Below are positions 22,783 through 53,400 of a stretch of DNA of 64,000 nucleotides, piece by piece. Position 1 is the first letter of the stretch. The number at the start of each line of letters is the position of its first letter. The notes beneath the pieces were generated by a model, which saw only the letters and a program-made list of their open reading frames with translations, was not told the origin of the DNA and made no database searches. The DNA is from Whitmania pigra (taxonomy: Eukaryota > Annelida > Clitellata > Hirudinida > Haemopidae): positions 541,001 through 605,000 of the forward strand of contig JAJTWR010000021.1 in NCBI GenBank assembly GCA_021613335.1. Direction: 5' to 3'. A program made the translations under genes and the position numbers.

Positions 22783-23486
22783 TGTTTTGATTTTATCAAA
22801 AAAATATATGTCATATAATGTCATAAATATTCTAGTAGATATTTTTTAAGAGAATTCTATTATTTAACTATTTTGGATAGCGCACACAGGGATCTGTCAT
22901 AAATTCCGCTTCAAAGGTTTCAGGCGTTAATTAAAAATAGTTCCCGATTTTTTATTTTTTTGAGAATACTCGTCCCTGGTTTTCTAATTTTTCTTTCATT
23001 TTTTAAAGCAATCGGCATTGCTGTATCTGCATCGGTTGATTTTTAATCGACTATATCATAGAACCACATCTCAGGGGCTGGGCGCGGGCAGCTTTAAATC
23101 GTTCAAAACGCTGAATAAAAATATCTGCCTCTTTCTCGCATTTTAATAAACTTTTAAATAGTAATCCATGGCTCTCTTAGTTGTAATCTATATTTTAAAA
23201 GAGTTGCTGTATTTTTAACTGGGTCGGTTGATTTATAATCGCGTTTTTCGTACTCCAGTACTCATAAATCTTCTAATTTCCCCAAGTTCTTTTGATTTTA
23301 TCGGAAGTTTTTTCGACCCCGTCCTTGCGGATTAAAAATAGTTCCCGATTTTTTTTTTTTTTGAATACTCGTCCCCGGCTCTTCTATTTTTTAAAACAAT
23401 CCGAACAGTTTTATCTCTATCGGTTGATTTTTAATCGCCTCGCCAAAAAAGCCCTAAAAAGGGGCTAGAATAGGGGCAGTTATCAC

Positions 23487-23541
23487 AGTCCACATCATCT
23501 CAGTTATGAAAAGGACTATAATCAAATAAATAAATAAATAA
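23487..23541 (+). mobile_element. Mini-retroposon insertion, 55 bp, with target duplication
   Basis: The insert (AGTCCACATCATCTCAGTTA, then GGACTATAATCAAATAAATA) ends in four AAAT-type units. It is bounded by a perfect 13-bp direct repeat GGGCAGTTATCAC at 23474-23486 and 23542-23554. It split the right inverted repeat of the host transposon, whose uninterrupted left copy shows the original sequence. It is the same family as the inserts at 18082-18188. Confidence 0.85.
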
Positions 23542-23560
23542 GGGCAGTTATCACCTTCGT

Positions 23561-24737
23561 AATGGGTTTCGCTTCACCACAGGGCAGTTGGCACGGCCAG
23601 AAACGTAGCTTGGAGTTTCGGCGCCCGGGCGGAACTATTAATTTGATATCCCATTTTAATAATTTGGCACTCTCCCCTCTATTTAACATCATCAATTTGG
23701 CGCCCACAGGCGCGTGCCGACCCCCCTGCTACACCGCTGAGGACGACCCGAATGGCCACGTTCTCATCATAATTTCCAGGCGTTCCCTGCATGAGCACTG
23801 TACAACATTGTCCCCTTAAACCATAGTGAGGCAGTCACTGGATGTTGAAATTAAAAAAAAATTGTTTATCAACGAAGTGCCTTTCCCACAAAAGGCAAAC
23901 ACTTGCTATTTTTTCTAGCTTTATTTTTAAGTAGATAAAAATTATTAAATCCAATTCATAGATGAAATGTCAAGAAAATTCAAGACCTTTTGTAAACAGA
24001 TGTTCAAGCAAGACAGTGCACCAACAAACATGTGACTTTGTAATCCTGATTTCCAAAGAATTTGAATAATGTCAGCCAAATCAAGCGATGCAGCTGGAGG
24101 AAGGCACTGAATTATCAGGGCATCAAAATTAGATGCCAGGTGAGTAATATTAAAGAGAGCACCAAATTATCAGGCAGTGAGACCATGCATATATATATAA
24201 TATGTGTATATAGCCAAACCAACAATTATTTAATAAATTTCTAATATTATGTAATAGTTTAAAGGGAGCAAAATGACAGAGAAAAAATACTTGAGGGTTA
24301 AAATAGTCCAATACTATAAAAATTAAGATGATGCAGATTTCAAGCATTTCTGGCTATCAGAACAAAAATTTTAGACTTCCTTTCTATAATAACATCTTTG
24401 TTGTCCTTGTAGAGATCCATGAGTCTGGAAGTTATTAACCAGGTGTAAACAATTTCATGTAATAACTTGTTATGTTACAAGTCATAACTTATTGCTGCAT
24501 TACATTATTACAAGATATGAACCAGTTGTAAGCAGTATTTTATAATTATTTCTATTATTGAAATTAATAAAGCAATGCATTCATTTATACATGATATTGT
24601 CATAAATTATATTCAGAACAGAAAGTTTATACAAACACAAAGTATAACATCAAACAGAAAAAACTAAGTATTCTTTAAGACTTCTAAATGTACAAGAGTT
24701 TGTTACAACTTATTGTGAACTTTTAAATTCATTTGGA
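23561..24737. other. Intergenic, no gene seen
   Basis: A GC-richer patch at about 23570-23800 holds an open frame (23562-23819) without recognisable domain; it may be an old repeat. The rest is AT-rich and includes the likely 3' UTR of methyltransferase copy B. Nothing else was supported. Confidence 0.45.
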
Positions 24738-25388
24738 TTACCTTCTTCGAAACACAGCCAAGAGATCTTCTTTGTCTGGATTTGCCTGTAAGTAATTTCG
24801 ATAGGCAGTCCACATGCTCAGAAAGGCTAAGAAGTCCTCGAATGAAGATTTTGTAGTCAATACCATGGAGTCATCCCTAAAATATAGAACAGGGTATACA
24901 GTCATAGCCATAGCAGCCAAAGATTATTGATCATCACTATTTGGTTCATCACTATTCTTAACCATGTTTACTACATAATTGCAGTGGTTTAATTTATTTC
25001 TCTAGCTCCGTTTATTAAAAACCAACACAACTCGGCTTTTAGCACAAAATTCATATTTTATGAAGAGCTTGATTTGACCTCTCAACAGACGAGAAATGCT
25101 GCTTCAATTCCGGATAAATTCTGGCATAGCGGTCCTCCAGGTGTGTCATTTCAGGTCCACTCCATTTCTTCAAGGTGGATAGCAGCTGAAATTTTGAAGC
25201 GAATTTAATGAATTCTATCAGAAACACTGTCATTGAAGTGACCCTATCCCAATTGTGTACATGTTTTGATCTAATTGCTATAAATCTTGCAATTACTTTA
25301 TGCTGCTTGCTAATTACTTATTAAATTAAGATGGCCTTGTGAGAGATATCGCAATTTTTTTCTTATTTCTTTAATAATAATAATAATA

Positions 25389-25428
<40 letters not shown>

Positions 25429-26673
25429 TATAATAATAATAAAGTTTATTTGAATAGCACCATAAGCATAAGCTTCAGGGGCGCTCAACCATTTGTTTAA
25501 TGCCACATCCAAGGGGCGCAAGTTGGGTCGCGAACACGACACGTAAGGACTGTTGCTTTTACTGTCGTTCGCAGGCATGCTATCCTCTGAGCCAACTTGC
25601 ACAAAAATAATCTTTTAAATTTTTTTGAAATTAATCTGTAAATAATCACAGTTTTCATGCTCATTATACGTTTCTAAGCACCACTTAAACACACTTCAAT
25701 GAAAGGAAAATTAATCATGCTCCCATTCGAAGTCAATATTTTTAACCAATGCACAAATTTTTGAGACTCAATGATATTTTTGGCAGTAGAATGTTACAAT
25801 GAAGAATCTGTTATATTTTATTGAATATCTCAAGAAATAGATATAAACACTTTTTACAAACTCAGCTGAAATTTATAAATTATAAAATTCAACCTCTGCT
25901 TTGATTTCTTCTGCTTTTTCATCTTCCAGTCGAAAGTAACCACTTCCATAAGCCACCAGAAGCCCTCCTGGCTTCAAGATTTTCTTGCATTCTTCATAAA
26001 ATTTGACCCTGTCCATCCAATGCAGTGCCTGACACGTAACCACTAAATCAACACTCGATTCAACAAAAATCTCTGAAAGCTGAGTAGCATCATGGCAAAT
26101 GAAAGACAAGCACCCATGTTTCTCACTGCCAAATGCCTGTATGATTAATGAAAAAATAACATTTTGAAATGGTAATGTAGAATTTGTTAAAATTAAGGAG
26201 TTGTTGATGCCACGGTATAAAATTTAACTCAAGGATTTCAAAGTCGTTCTAACCTCGACTGCGCAATGAATTTGACTGACACTTGTATCTATTCCTATAA
26301 CTTTGTGGAAATAATCGCACAGACGTACAGTACCCTGGCCTGCGCCACAACCAACATCCAACGCCAAGTTCCACTTAGCCCCATTACCATTTCCATCTAA
26401 AATAATTAAAATTTCAAACGATGTCATGCACCTCGCAACTACATAAGATTTAGTTTACGCAAAATTCTTTCCCTCAACAACAATACTAACCGAGGCACGG
26501 ATACAGAAAAGCAGACAAAATTAATTATTAAACAAAGTTTCATTCTTACTAAATTTCACTGGGAGGCTTTCATTAAGTTTTCTTTCTATTAAATCATAAA
26601 CTCCATATGGATAAACTAAGCCGTATTTTGAATAAAGTTCGGCAATGGTAGAGGATCCAAAATGTGCCGACAT
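24738..26673 (-). CDS. Class I SAM-dependent methyltransferase, copy B
   Basis: Five exons joined in phase: 26673-26550, 26396-26254, 26136-25894, 25185-25079 and 24876-24738, giving 251 residues. Motif I is LDVGCGAGQGT; next come VIGIDTSVSQIH, FICHDATQLSEIF, TCQALHWMD and ILKPGGLLVAYGSG. The C-terminal exon ends in DLLAVFRRR. Exon boundaries fall at the same places and phases as in copy A, so the two arose by tandem duplication. They differ widely in the N-terminal exon and around the fourth exon, implying an old duplication. Intron 3 has acquired a SINE (25375-25602). The start is the only in-frame ATG after the upstream stops. The reaction is methyl transfer from S-adenosylmethionine to an unknown acceptor. 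Confidence 0.9.
25375..25602 (-). repeat. tRNA-derived SINE, full length, with (TTA)n tail
   Basis: Read on the minus strand from 25602: GTGCAAGTTGGCTCAGAGG (A-box-like), CTGCGAACGACAG, TACGTGTCGTGTTCGCGACC (B-box-like GTTCGCGACCC). A GCGCCCC palindromic segment follows, then AAATAAACTTTATTATTATT, running into a long (TTA)n tail at 25440-25375. It lies in intron 3 of methyltransferase copy B. It shares the GGCTCAGAGG subtype with the copy at 38226-38352. Confidence 0.75.
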
Positions 26674-28718
26674 TTGAAACGTTAAATTTCAAATTATTTG
26701 TGATTTTCTTTTATTAAATTCTATCTACCCTGACGCTAATTCACACAGTACAGCAACTCCAAAAGCTCATGAAATAGCCACTTCCTGTCAACTTCTATGA
26801 CTTCGTAAAAAATGATGTCCCTGACATGAACTTTAAAACATTTTAATTGTCATAAAGTATTTAAAACTACTAACAGACATCGAATAAAGACATTTCAAAG
26901 AGTTAAAAATATGACCTCAACTATCTAACAAAAGCTGTTAATGCAGGTGGTGTAATATGTAATTCAGGTACTATCTTTCAGTGTATTTCTATGATGCCTG
27001 AGAACTTCCAAGATAAAATGATACTTCAGCAAATGAATAATAAAATGAAATTTTTATAAAACTTTGGCGTTTTCTAACTGCTATTAAACCTAAATTCCAC
27101 TGTTAGCTTAAGTTGAAATTAAATTTTACTCAAAAGTGCTGCCAAACTAGACCACCATAAACTTTAAAACGACTTTAAAAAATCCTAGAAAATTGTTCCT
27201 TAACGTGCTTATGTACGTATGTAGAACGCTCCCAAAACGTAAACGTCCAGAAGACGATTAATCGGCATCATCCCAGCGGCACCGTACTTAAATCGAACCT
27301 CTTCTGAAAAAGTTTGATATTACCCCAAATCGCTAATCTCACTTGGTCAACCCAGTTAGACAGCATGAGTAACAATTAAATTCTAATCTTAGAAGGGCAA
27401 TAGGTCACAGCCCACTGGACTTCCAGCTTAGCTCCATAGTCCAACATTTAGTCAAGTAGCACAATCTCCAAATTGTTGCCAACAATAGCAGATAACCAGC
27501 AAATCCCAATATCTCAATCAGTACTACAAAAACAACACAAAAAGCATCTTCTATACAGTAATGGCTATTTTTTTTTCATTAATTTTTGATGATCGGACTA
27601 TGCAAACCTCTGAGATGCTCTGTACAGAATGACCACAAAAGGACATGGAAATCAGAGGCATCCTAGAATCGACACACATCGCGAGATTCTTGCGGCCGCA
27701 CAAAATTTGTAACCTTTCTAGAAAGACCGTAAAATTCCTCGGCGATGACAAACGAGGTTAAGGGATAGGATTTGACAAGTCCGACTTTGACTACTAAATA
27801 AAGACCATAAATATAAATAAAGAATAGAGCAATACAATTGGAAGGAAAAAAGGATTCAATCAAATAGACCAATAGCAGAGTGTTCTGAAATATCTGCACC
27901 TATAAACAGATGTTCAGTCTTGGCTGATGTCGGCCTTTCCAAATGAGCTGCAACATAGCTCGAGAAAAAAATACCTACGGATTCGACAGACAAAGAAACA
28001 AGTGTCTTACCATTGTTCGGAAACATTATCGATCGTACGTTTTGATGCTCGAAAAAGTTTTAGGCATTTCCACGACATAAACGAGCGAATAAAAATGCAA
28101 AGATGAATGAAATCTTAAAATGATGCAGATACTTTTAAAAATGATTTTTTTTTATCGAGACTTATCGGTACAAATATTTTTCCAAATTTTTTTGTCCACA
28201 GAAAAGTCCAACTGCACGTCATATGTTACTCATAATGGAAATAAATACAACAGAGCTGCTCTCTGAGCACAACAGCATACGAATGATATGCTTATATCAG
28301 TTCCTGACTCGAATCTGGGTTTCCACAAAAACGTTGCCGGCACATCTAAAAGAAGAGCCGAATTCTACAAAATTATGCTAAACGTAAAAACCAGAGCTAG
28401 CAGACTGCAACAAGAAATCAATAAATGCAAAATAACAATAGTAAAGCAATATTAGAAGATATCATTGTCTCCGATGCGTTGCGACGAAGAATTCGAAAGG
28501 GCGCGAAGTCGCACGAACGGGAAGCCATGCACGATTCTCTACGTTCCCCTCAAAAATGCAACAGTCCAGATAAGTTCTCAAGATAAACACAACCGGCAGC
28601 AAGTCGAATTGCACCACTAAACAGAATTTTAGTCGCGTCGATTGTTGCGAGACTATCGATTACGACGATCCCTCCAAGCGTCGTTCGACAATGCGACAGT
28701 CTCTCGACCTGGATTTCA
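26674..28718. other. Intergenic and TENT4 3' UTR
   Basis: Between the start of methyltransferase B and the TENT4 stop codon. The part adjacent to 28718 (roughly 28480-28718) is less AT-rich and probably TENT4 3' UTR. The frames at 27551-27899 show no domain. No repeat family was recognised. Confidence 0.5.
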
Positions 28719-46758
<18,040 letters not shown>

Positions 46759-47437
46759 AGTGGGGGAATAATACTAATGATAAACTCAAAACGAAGCACT
46801 CTCAAAAAGGAAAAACCCTAAAACGAGTACGCTAAAAATGCAACAGCTAGCTAGTTTAAAAGAAACTTGTTAAATGCTTATTATAGAGCTTTTTAAACAA
46901 ACAACCGTCCGTCCAAAATATCATGGGCACCGGAAGTATTCCAATCTGTTTCGCTTTCTCGAATACTGAACGGAGAAATTGTTTAAATATGAAAGTCAAC
47001 AAAAAAATATCATTAAAGTTTTTTTTTAATTATAATATGACACAAATTTGGGTCGAAGTTCATCAATAAACAAATTTGTGACAAATTTTTGAGTTGACAT
47101 AATAAATATTCTAAAATATTAAAAATATTTTTTAAATATATTTTACATATTTTTGCATTAATTTAAATAAATTTTATGTTTTATAGTTTTAATTATATTG
47201 ATAAATTTTGGTAAACACCTTTCTAGAATACCTTAATCTGTTAAAGATCATTATTTTTTAAATTTTACATTAATGAATTAAACAATAATTAATGTATCTA
47301 AAGTTATTTTATGGACTTTGCCTTCCCTGGAACTCAGTACATCGAATTCTGTTTGAGAAAAATAAACATTGAGCTTTGGATTTGAATGTGACAATTTTTA
47401 GCCTTTAGGCGTATTGTAGAAGTAGCGTCTATTTAAA
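46759..47437. promoter_or_regulatory. Probable bidirectional promoter, TENT4 / VPS26
   Basis: The 680 bp between the divergent start codons must hold both 5' UTRs and both promoters. No TATA box at a convincing position was seen. Both neighbours are housekeeping genes, and such pairs often share a promoter. The arrangement is seen in sequence; shared regulation is inference. Confidence 0.5.
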
Positions 47438-50400
47438 ATGGTATGATATTCTTTAAAGATTTCTGAAAAGTTGTTTGGCTATACAGATTTAGAAATATTT
47501 TATTGGTACCCAGGACCTTCATGCGCAAAATTATCATGTGATAATCATTCGAGCTCATTTTGCGAGTCATATAGTTTTAAAATAATGTTTTGTTTTGTCA
47601 GAGTTTTTTATTTTCGTCAAATGTCGAAGTGTCCATCCAGCTTGATGGTCAGGATTCGAGAAAAAAGGTAGAAATGAAGATTGATGAAAACAGGAAAGAA
47701 AGTTACTACCTCTACTACGATGGGGAAACTGTTTCTGGGAAGGTTTATTTATTTGGATATTTAAAAAGAATATCTTTTAAAACTGTTTTAATGAAGTGAT
47801 TTTTCTTATTCCAAGCAAGCATAAATCGTTATTTCATATTTGTTGAATTCACGCATGTTCACATATGTTTAACAATAATGAATAATTTGAAAGTGAACAT
47901 TTATTTTACATCATTACTTATAGAAGTTATTTATTTTTCAGGTGAATGTTACTTTTAAGAAGCATGGCACCAAACTGGACCATCAGGGAATCAAGATTGA
48001 ATTTCTTGGTCAAATTGGTAAGTTTGAATTTTAAAATGAATTCTAATTTTTACATTTCAAGCAATTTCTTGTTAAAAAAAACGTCAATTTTTGCAATGAC
48101 ATATCGAAGATGACAGTGTTAAATGATTATGAAGGTTTTTATTTTTTTGTTTAGAATTATTCAACGACAAAGGCAATCGACACGATTTCACTTCGTTGGT
48201 CCGAGATCTGGCCAATCCGGGAGAGTTGACACAAAATACGAGCTTCCCTTTTGAATTTGTCCAAGTTGAGAAACCTTACGAGTCTTATGCTGGAGTGAAT
48301 GCTAAACTCCAGTGAGGAAGATTTTATATCGTTGCTTGATTTATTAACCATTAAATATTAGTATAATTACAATGTGGCCTTTGTTTTATTGCTGACGTCT
48401 CGAGCATTCGAGCTTATGCTTGAATAAGTTTAAATAATAGTATATATTTGTTTATTTATATTAAGTATTAACTATCCTATCGTTGTCACGATGAATCAGG
48501 TATTTGCTGAGGGTGACGGTCGTCAAGCGACTTAGTGACATCGTCAAGGAGCAGGTGCTCGTGGTCCATACCCTTTCCCACTACCCTGAGACGAACAACA
48601 GCATCAAGATGGAGGTTGGGATTGAGGACTGCCTGCACATTGAGTTTGAATACAGCAAGTCCAAGTAGGTCACTTGTGCTTATCGCCATCATCATCATTT
48701 CGTCTGTCACTGCCAGTGTCATCATCATCATTTACTTTGTCATTATCAATATCATCTTCATCGTCATCATTTCATTTGTTATTGCATCATAATTAACATC
48801 TTTGTTGTTGGTTTTCATTTTTATAAACTTTTATTGCTGTTAGTGAAATATACTAATAGTAATGATAGTAAATAATGATAAATTAATATTAATAATAGTT
48901 TGTGTTAGGAACAATTAATATTCAGTAATGTTAACAAGAGTCCTTCTTTTGTACTTGTTATTGATTAAGTTATTGATTACCAGAGCAACAGTCATATATT
49001 AATTTTTTGAATATTTACAAATGTGGAAGTCCATTTGTCAATTGCTATCACTCTTTGGCTGGTTTTTCAAATAAAAATAATTAAATGATGTTGATAATGT
49101 AAATAATAATGATAATAATATTGATGATGATGACAACGATGTTGATGATGATGTTTCTCATTCTGAATTATGTCTTGAGTTCAACTGAAATTAAGCTCTG
49201 CATTACACAAATGGTCAAACATTTTTTGTTGAGGTTTATTACTTTATTGCAATTATTACTGAATTAAGGAAGATATCATTATTTTTATTATTACAGTTGC
49301 ATCGAATCTCATAGTTGCATCGAATCTCATAGTTGCATCCAAATGAAAGAAGCTTCCAAATTGTCTTCATTTTTTAGATGTTTTTAGTTTTCCTTACAAG
49401 TTTCATTGCACTGATGTTTTTATAATCAATCTCCAAATGGCTATCATGGCATGCAGCGGGCCAAATGCGGTTAATGGAAACAGTCGTAACGTGTCGTGTT
49501 CGAAACCCAGCCTGCACCGCCACAAGCGCCCTTAGGAAGGAGGGCTATGTAAAAGGTTTCAAAAAGAGTCTCTGGCGCTGTGCATATGGTGGTTTGTAAA
49601 TGAAGTACAATTATAATAACCACTGATTCTGGTGTGATTTGATAATTGTGCAGTAACGGTAATGATGTTTGTTACCTAATAATAATAATATTAATAATAA
49701 TAGTATATTGTAATATTAATAATGCAGTTTAGAAGGACGGATGATCTGATGACCTTCTGAAACACCATTGGTTGAACTACAACCTCTCACGTATAAATTG
49801 ACTTGATTAAAACCTTCCTACTAAAAATAATATACAGTCGAACCCGGTTATGTCGCCGGCCTAGGGGTTTGTCAAAAAGCGTGAAGATAGCCGATGATTG
49901 AGATCCGAAAATCTAGATGGCATATTAACATGTAACTTATATATTATAATCTCATTTATTACATTGTACATTTTGAGAATGTACATTTTGTATTAACTTC
50001 TTAATCGATCCACCATTTATATAGCACCCTACCCGAGGGCAGAAAATTTCTTTCTTCTTTCTTCCTGGGGATTTCTTGAGTCCATGTTTTTGACGGGAAG
50101 TTTTGTTGCTTGCGAATTTGTGAACCATTGAAGCATAACGTCAACAAGTTTTTTTCTTGCTGGATCAAAGACAGACTTCTTGTACGTTTGCTTTATCATG
50201 TCGGCCTTCTTTTTCCATTCTGAAATGATTTTTGCTGGAATGCCATGCTGACGATAAAGGTCTGTCAGTTTTATTCCTTATTCTTATTATTATTAAGATA
50301 TTTTTAAAACGAATGAGAAACCGCTATGATAAAGGGTTTGGGCAGTTCCACTTCAAAAACTTCAACGTCATAGGGTTGGAGAGTTAACCGAGGTCAAGGG

Positions 50401-53400
50401 TTCCATTGTATTTAGAAAATAACATTTGAAGGCATTTTAAAATTTATGTAATTTTAAATATCTATTTATGTCGTATGCACTTTAGATTAAGTTCGTTGTC
50501 CTTAAAATTGAAATGGTTAAGTTCCTACAACTTCTTGTGGGCCTTATGTTATTGGAGTTGATAGGAAAACATTTGTCATCATTCTTCCAACCTGTATCAT
50601 ACATAATTGAGTTACAAGGTTGTTAATATAACATAATTCTATGGTTGCATAATTTTACATAATTGCATAATTTTACATAATTTCATATTCATATTTTTGA
50701 ATTACAAGGCTGTTAATTTTCAAAGCTCCTGACAAGTCATATTTGAAGTGATTCCATGTTTACAATTTGTTGCATTCATTTGAAATATTCTGCTTTCAGA
50801 TGCTTTGGCTTAAATTAAAACATTTGTAAGCATTGAAACTCTAAGGCATTAAAATGATTACCAGATGTGTAGTAGTGGTGGTGATGGTGGTGATGACGAG
50901 GATGATGATGATGACAATGCATATTTAAATGAAAATCCAATAATTTTTTCATTATTTGTTTTTAATATTTTAACTTTTTTAAATTATTTGTTTTTATTTA
51001 TTGTATCATGATTTACTTTGTTTTTTTTTTATATTATGTTAATAATATAATTATATGTCATTTTAAAAATGTAAAAATATCATCAATTCAATTTGAATTA
51101 TTAATAATAAATGAATTTGAATTAGTAATAATGAAATGATTACCAGAATTTTTAATAATTAATTTGTATTACAAACTTGAGTTTGTAAATTATTTTAAAA
51201 TAAGGTTTTTATTCGGTCACTCAGTTGATCAATTGATCCTGTTTTAAAGCCGCAACTGTCAGCCCGAAACAGTCACGTTCTGCTTTCCAATCTTTTTTTT
51301 ACAAGCTTTCAACAAAAAATTTTCTTGCTCGACTTCATCATTTATTTTTACTTTCTATTTTTCCTGCCTTCTCTTCCATTAAGATTCTTATCATTATTTT
51401 TATTCTTATCACTGTATTTAGGGAGTTGTGAATCTTCAGGGACCTCTTAAGTCTCCATGATGGTCATATTGGCCTTCATATTATCAAAATATTATTGCAT
51501 TATTTATTATTATCAAAATATTATTACATTATTTATTATTATCAAAGGAAATACTTTTATTATAAGTATTTTTTAACTTAAGAAAATATTTTATTTCCAA
51601 ATCCTTGCCTAATTAAATTACAAATTTAAAAAAACAAAGACAGTTTTATTACTTATTAGCCCAATAATGTTTTCACATCAAATGGTTATGTACTGCCTTT
51701 AACTGTACTTGATAATCGTGGAAGCACCAGCAACATTGCTATAATTTTTCATTAAATAGCGTTTGTGTTAGGCATGATATTTTGAGAATAATCTGAATGT
51801 AGTCTCACATTGAAAGAACAGCATCAGATGACGAGCAAAGACTTCTTGTTGTTTACAACACTTCATTACATTCGCAGCAGTTTTATGGGACTTTTTTTAT
51901 TCAATTTCCAATGGATGCTTCCATGCTGGTGGTCCGTTCCTTGTTGTTTCTCGAGTTGGTGAAGTATCATCATCATCATCATCATCATCGTTATTGTTGT
52001 TGTCACTGCTGTTATTGACTTGACTGAATTTCTCTAAAATTTGAATGAATGCACTGAATTGTTCCTGCTCAAAGATTCTCTTTTCCAAAAAGAGAAAGAC
52101 AACAAGTATTTATGTATGACCCAATTCTAAGATAAGAAGGGCAGTATTTTTGAGGAAATAGACTAAAACAAGGCATGAATTAAGTCGTTCCTATTTCAAA
52201 GATTTTCCAAGAAAGGAAAAGTGATCTGATGTTTTCTTTGAACAAAACATTATCTCCTCTTAATCCGCCATGCAACTTAACAATATTTAACTAACATTGT
52301 TGTTGCTGTAGCTGAGATCATGTAAGGTCAGAGATTAGTTTGATGTTTGACATCTGGGGTTAAGACATTTGCCTGGATCACATTGGTTCATTTGTTTACC
52401 TTCCATGATCTAATGAATTAAGTGTTTGTTTTGGATTGGAAGAGTTTTTTCCAAATAATTTAAACTACCACGGTTGTGATCATCACTATCATCATCAAAA
52501 TCAACATTAAAGCTTAATCACAAAATTTCAGCAAACAAATTTTGATAAGAATTTCAAGATCTCTGTTCATATTTAAGAATCTAATTTTTTTTATCATCTA
52601 TTCCATACCACCTTAATAATCACCAATAATATTAATTATGGTTTGGATCCCCTCTACTATGCAATGTTCACTGGGGCATGACCTCACTTATCTGCATTAT
52701 CTTTCATCAAATAATTATCAAAAAGCTTTATAATTGGCTCCTTCCATTAATCATTCTATCCATCCTTGTTTTCATTCTTCCATTATCACTTCAGTTAGGA
52801 ATACATTGACTCACTTATCAATCCATTTACCACATTCTTGAGCTTGCTGCCCACAAACCACTGCAGATATGACCTGAGTGATGTCATAGTGGGCAAGATC
52901 TACTTCCTCTTGGTTCGAGTGAAACTGAAGCAAATGGAGCTGACCATTGTTAGGAGTGAAACCACTGATTCACTGGCAGGTTTGGACCAAATCGAGTGCA
53001 TCCTAGTGGGATTGTCGGAGGCGTGGGGGATATGAATGGAATAAATGGGAATATATGAATTGATAACAAATAATTTAGCATTTGATTTGGTTGTGGATAA
53101 CATTTGATGAGCAGATAAATATGCTGGTGTTTCATATTTTTATTTTGATGGATGGGAGAATAATATAGACGATAATAATATGGTGGTAGATGTTATTGAT
53201 GTGAGTAACATTTAGGGATGGGAATACATTCTCATGAAAGTCTGCTTGCTGAAGGTCTGTTGTTTGTCAGGCTTTTGAGCAGTTTTGGAGAATTCTGAAT
53301 CTGAATTAAAAGAGGAAGGTTTTAATGATTTAAATTAATTCACTAATGATTGATGTGGAAGAAAACTAGTTGATGAATTGATTGAAAGATGGACAAAGGA

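Larger units (their letters stand above)
22048..23560. mobile_element. Decayed DNA transposon with long terminal inverted repeats
   Basis: The left end (ACGAAGGTGATGACCGCCCC from 22048) and the right end (its inverse, ending at 23560) frame inverted repeats of about 165 bp. Shared inner motifs are CTATTCTAGCCCCTTTTTAG, GGCGATTAAAAATCAACCGA and AGTTCCCGATTTTTT. A further, more diverged copy of the right-hand repeat lies at about 22918-23090. The right repeat is interrupted by a 55-bp retroposon insertion (23487-23541). The only coding remnant is a PHD-finger fragment at 22681-22782. No DDE transposase segment was recognised, so the superfamily is not assigned; no clear target-site duplication was found. 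Confidence 0.75.
48665..52866. other. VPS26 intron 5
   Basis: A 4.2-kb intron containing a (CAT)n tract near 48690-48780, a SINE (49451-49560), a pogo/Tigger remnant (49835-50408) with a SINE tail inside it, a tandem 21-mer near 49298-49337, and a two-unit 32-bp tandem repeat near 51480-51545. No further VPS26 exon was seen. Confidence 0.6.

Noticed and set aside
25363..25602. Minus-strand frame ending in an isoleucine/leucine run
   Set aside because: It is the translated SINE body and its (TTA)n tail, not a gene.
49298..49337. Possible CRISPR-like repeat (AGTTGCATCGAATCTCAT units)
   Set aside because: Only two adjacent identical units without spacers; a simple tandem duplication in an intron.
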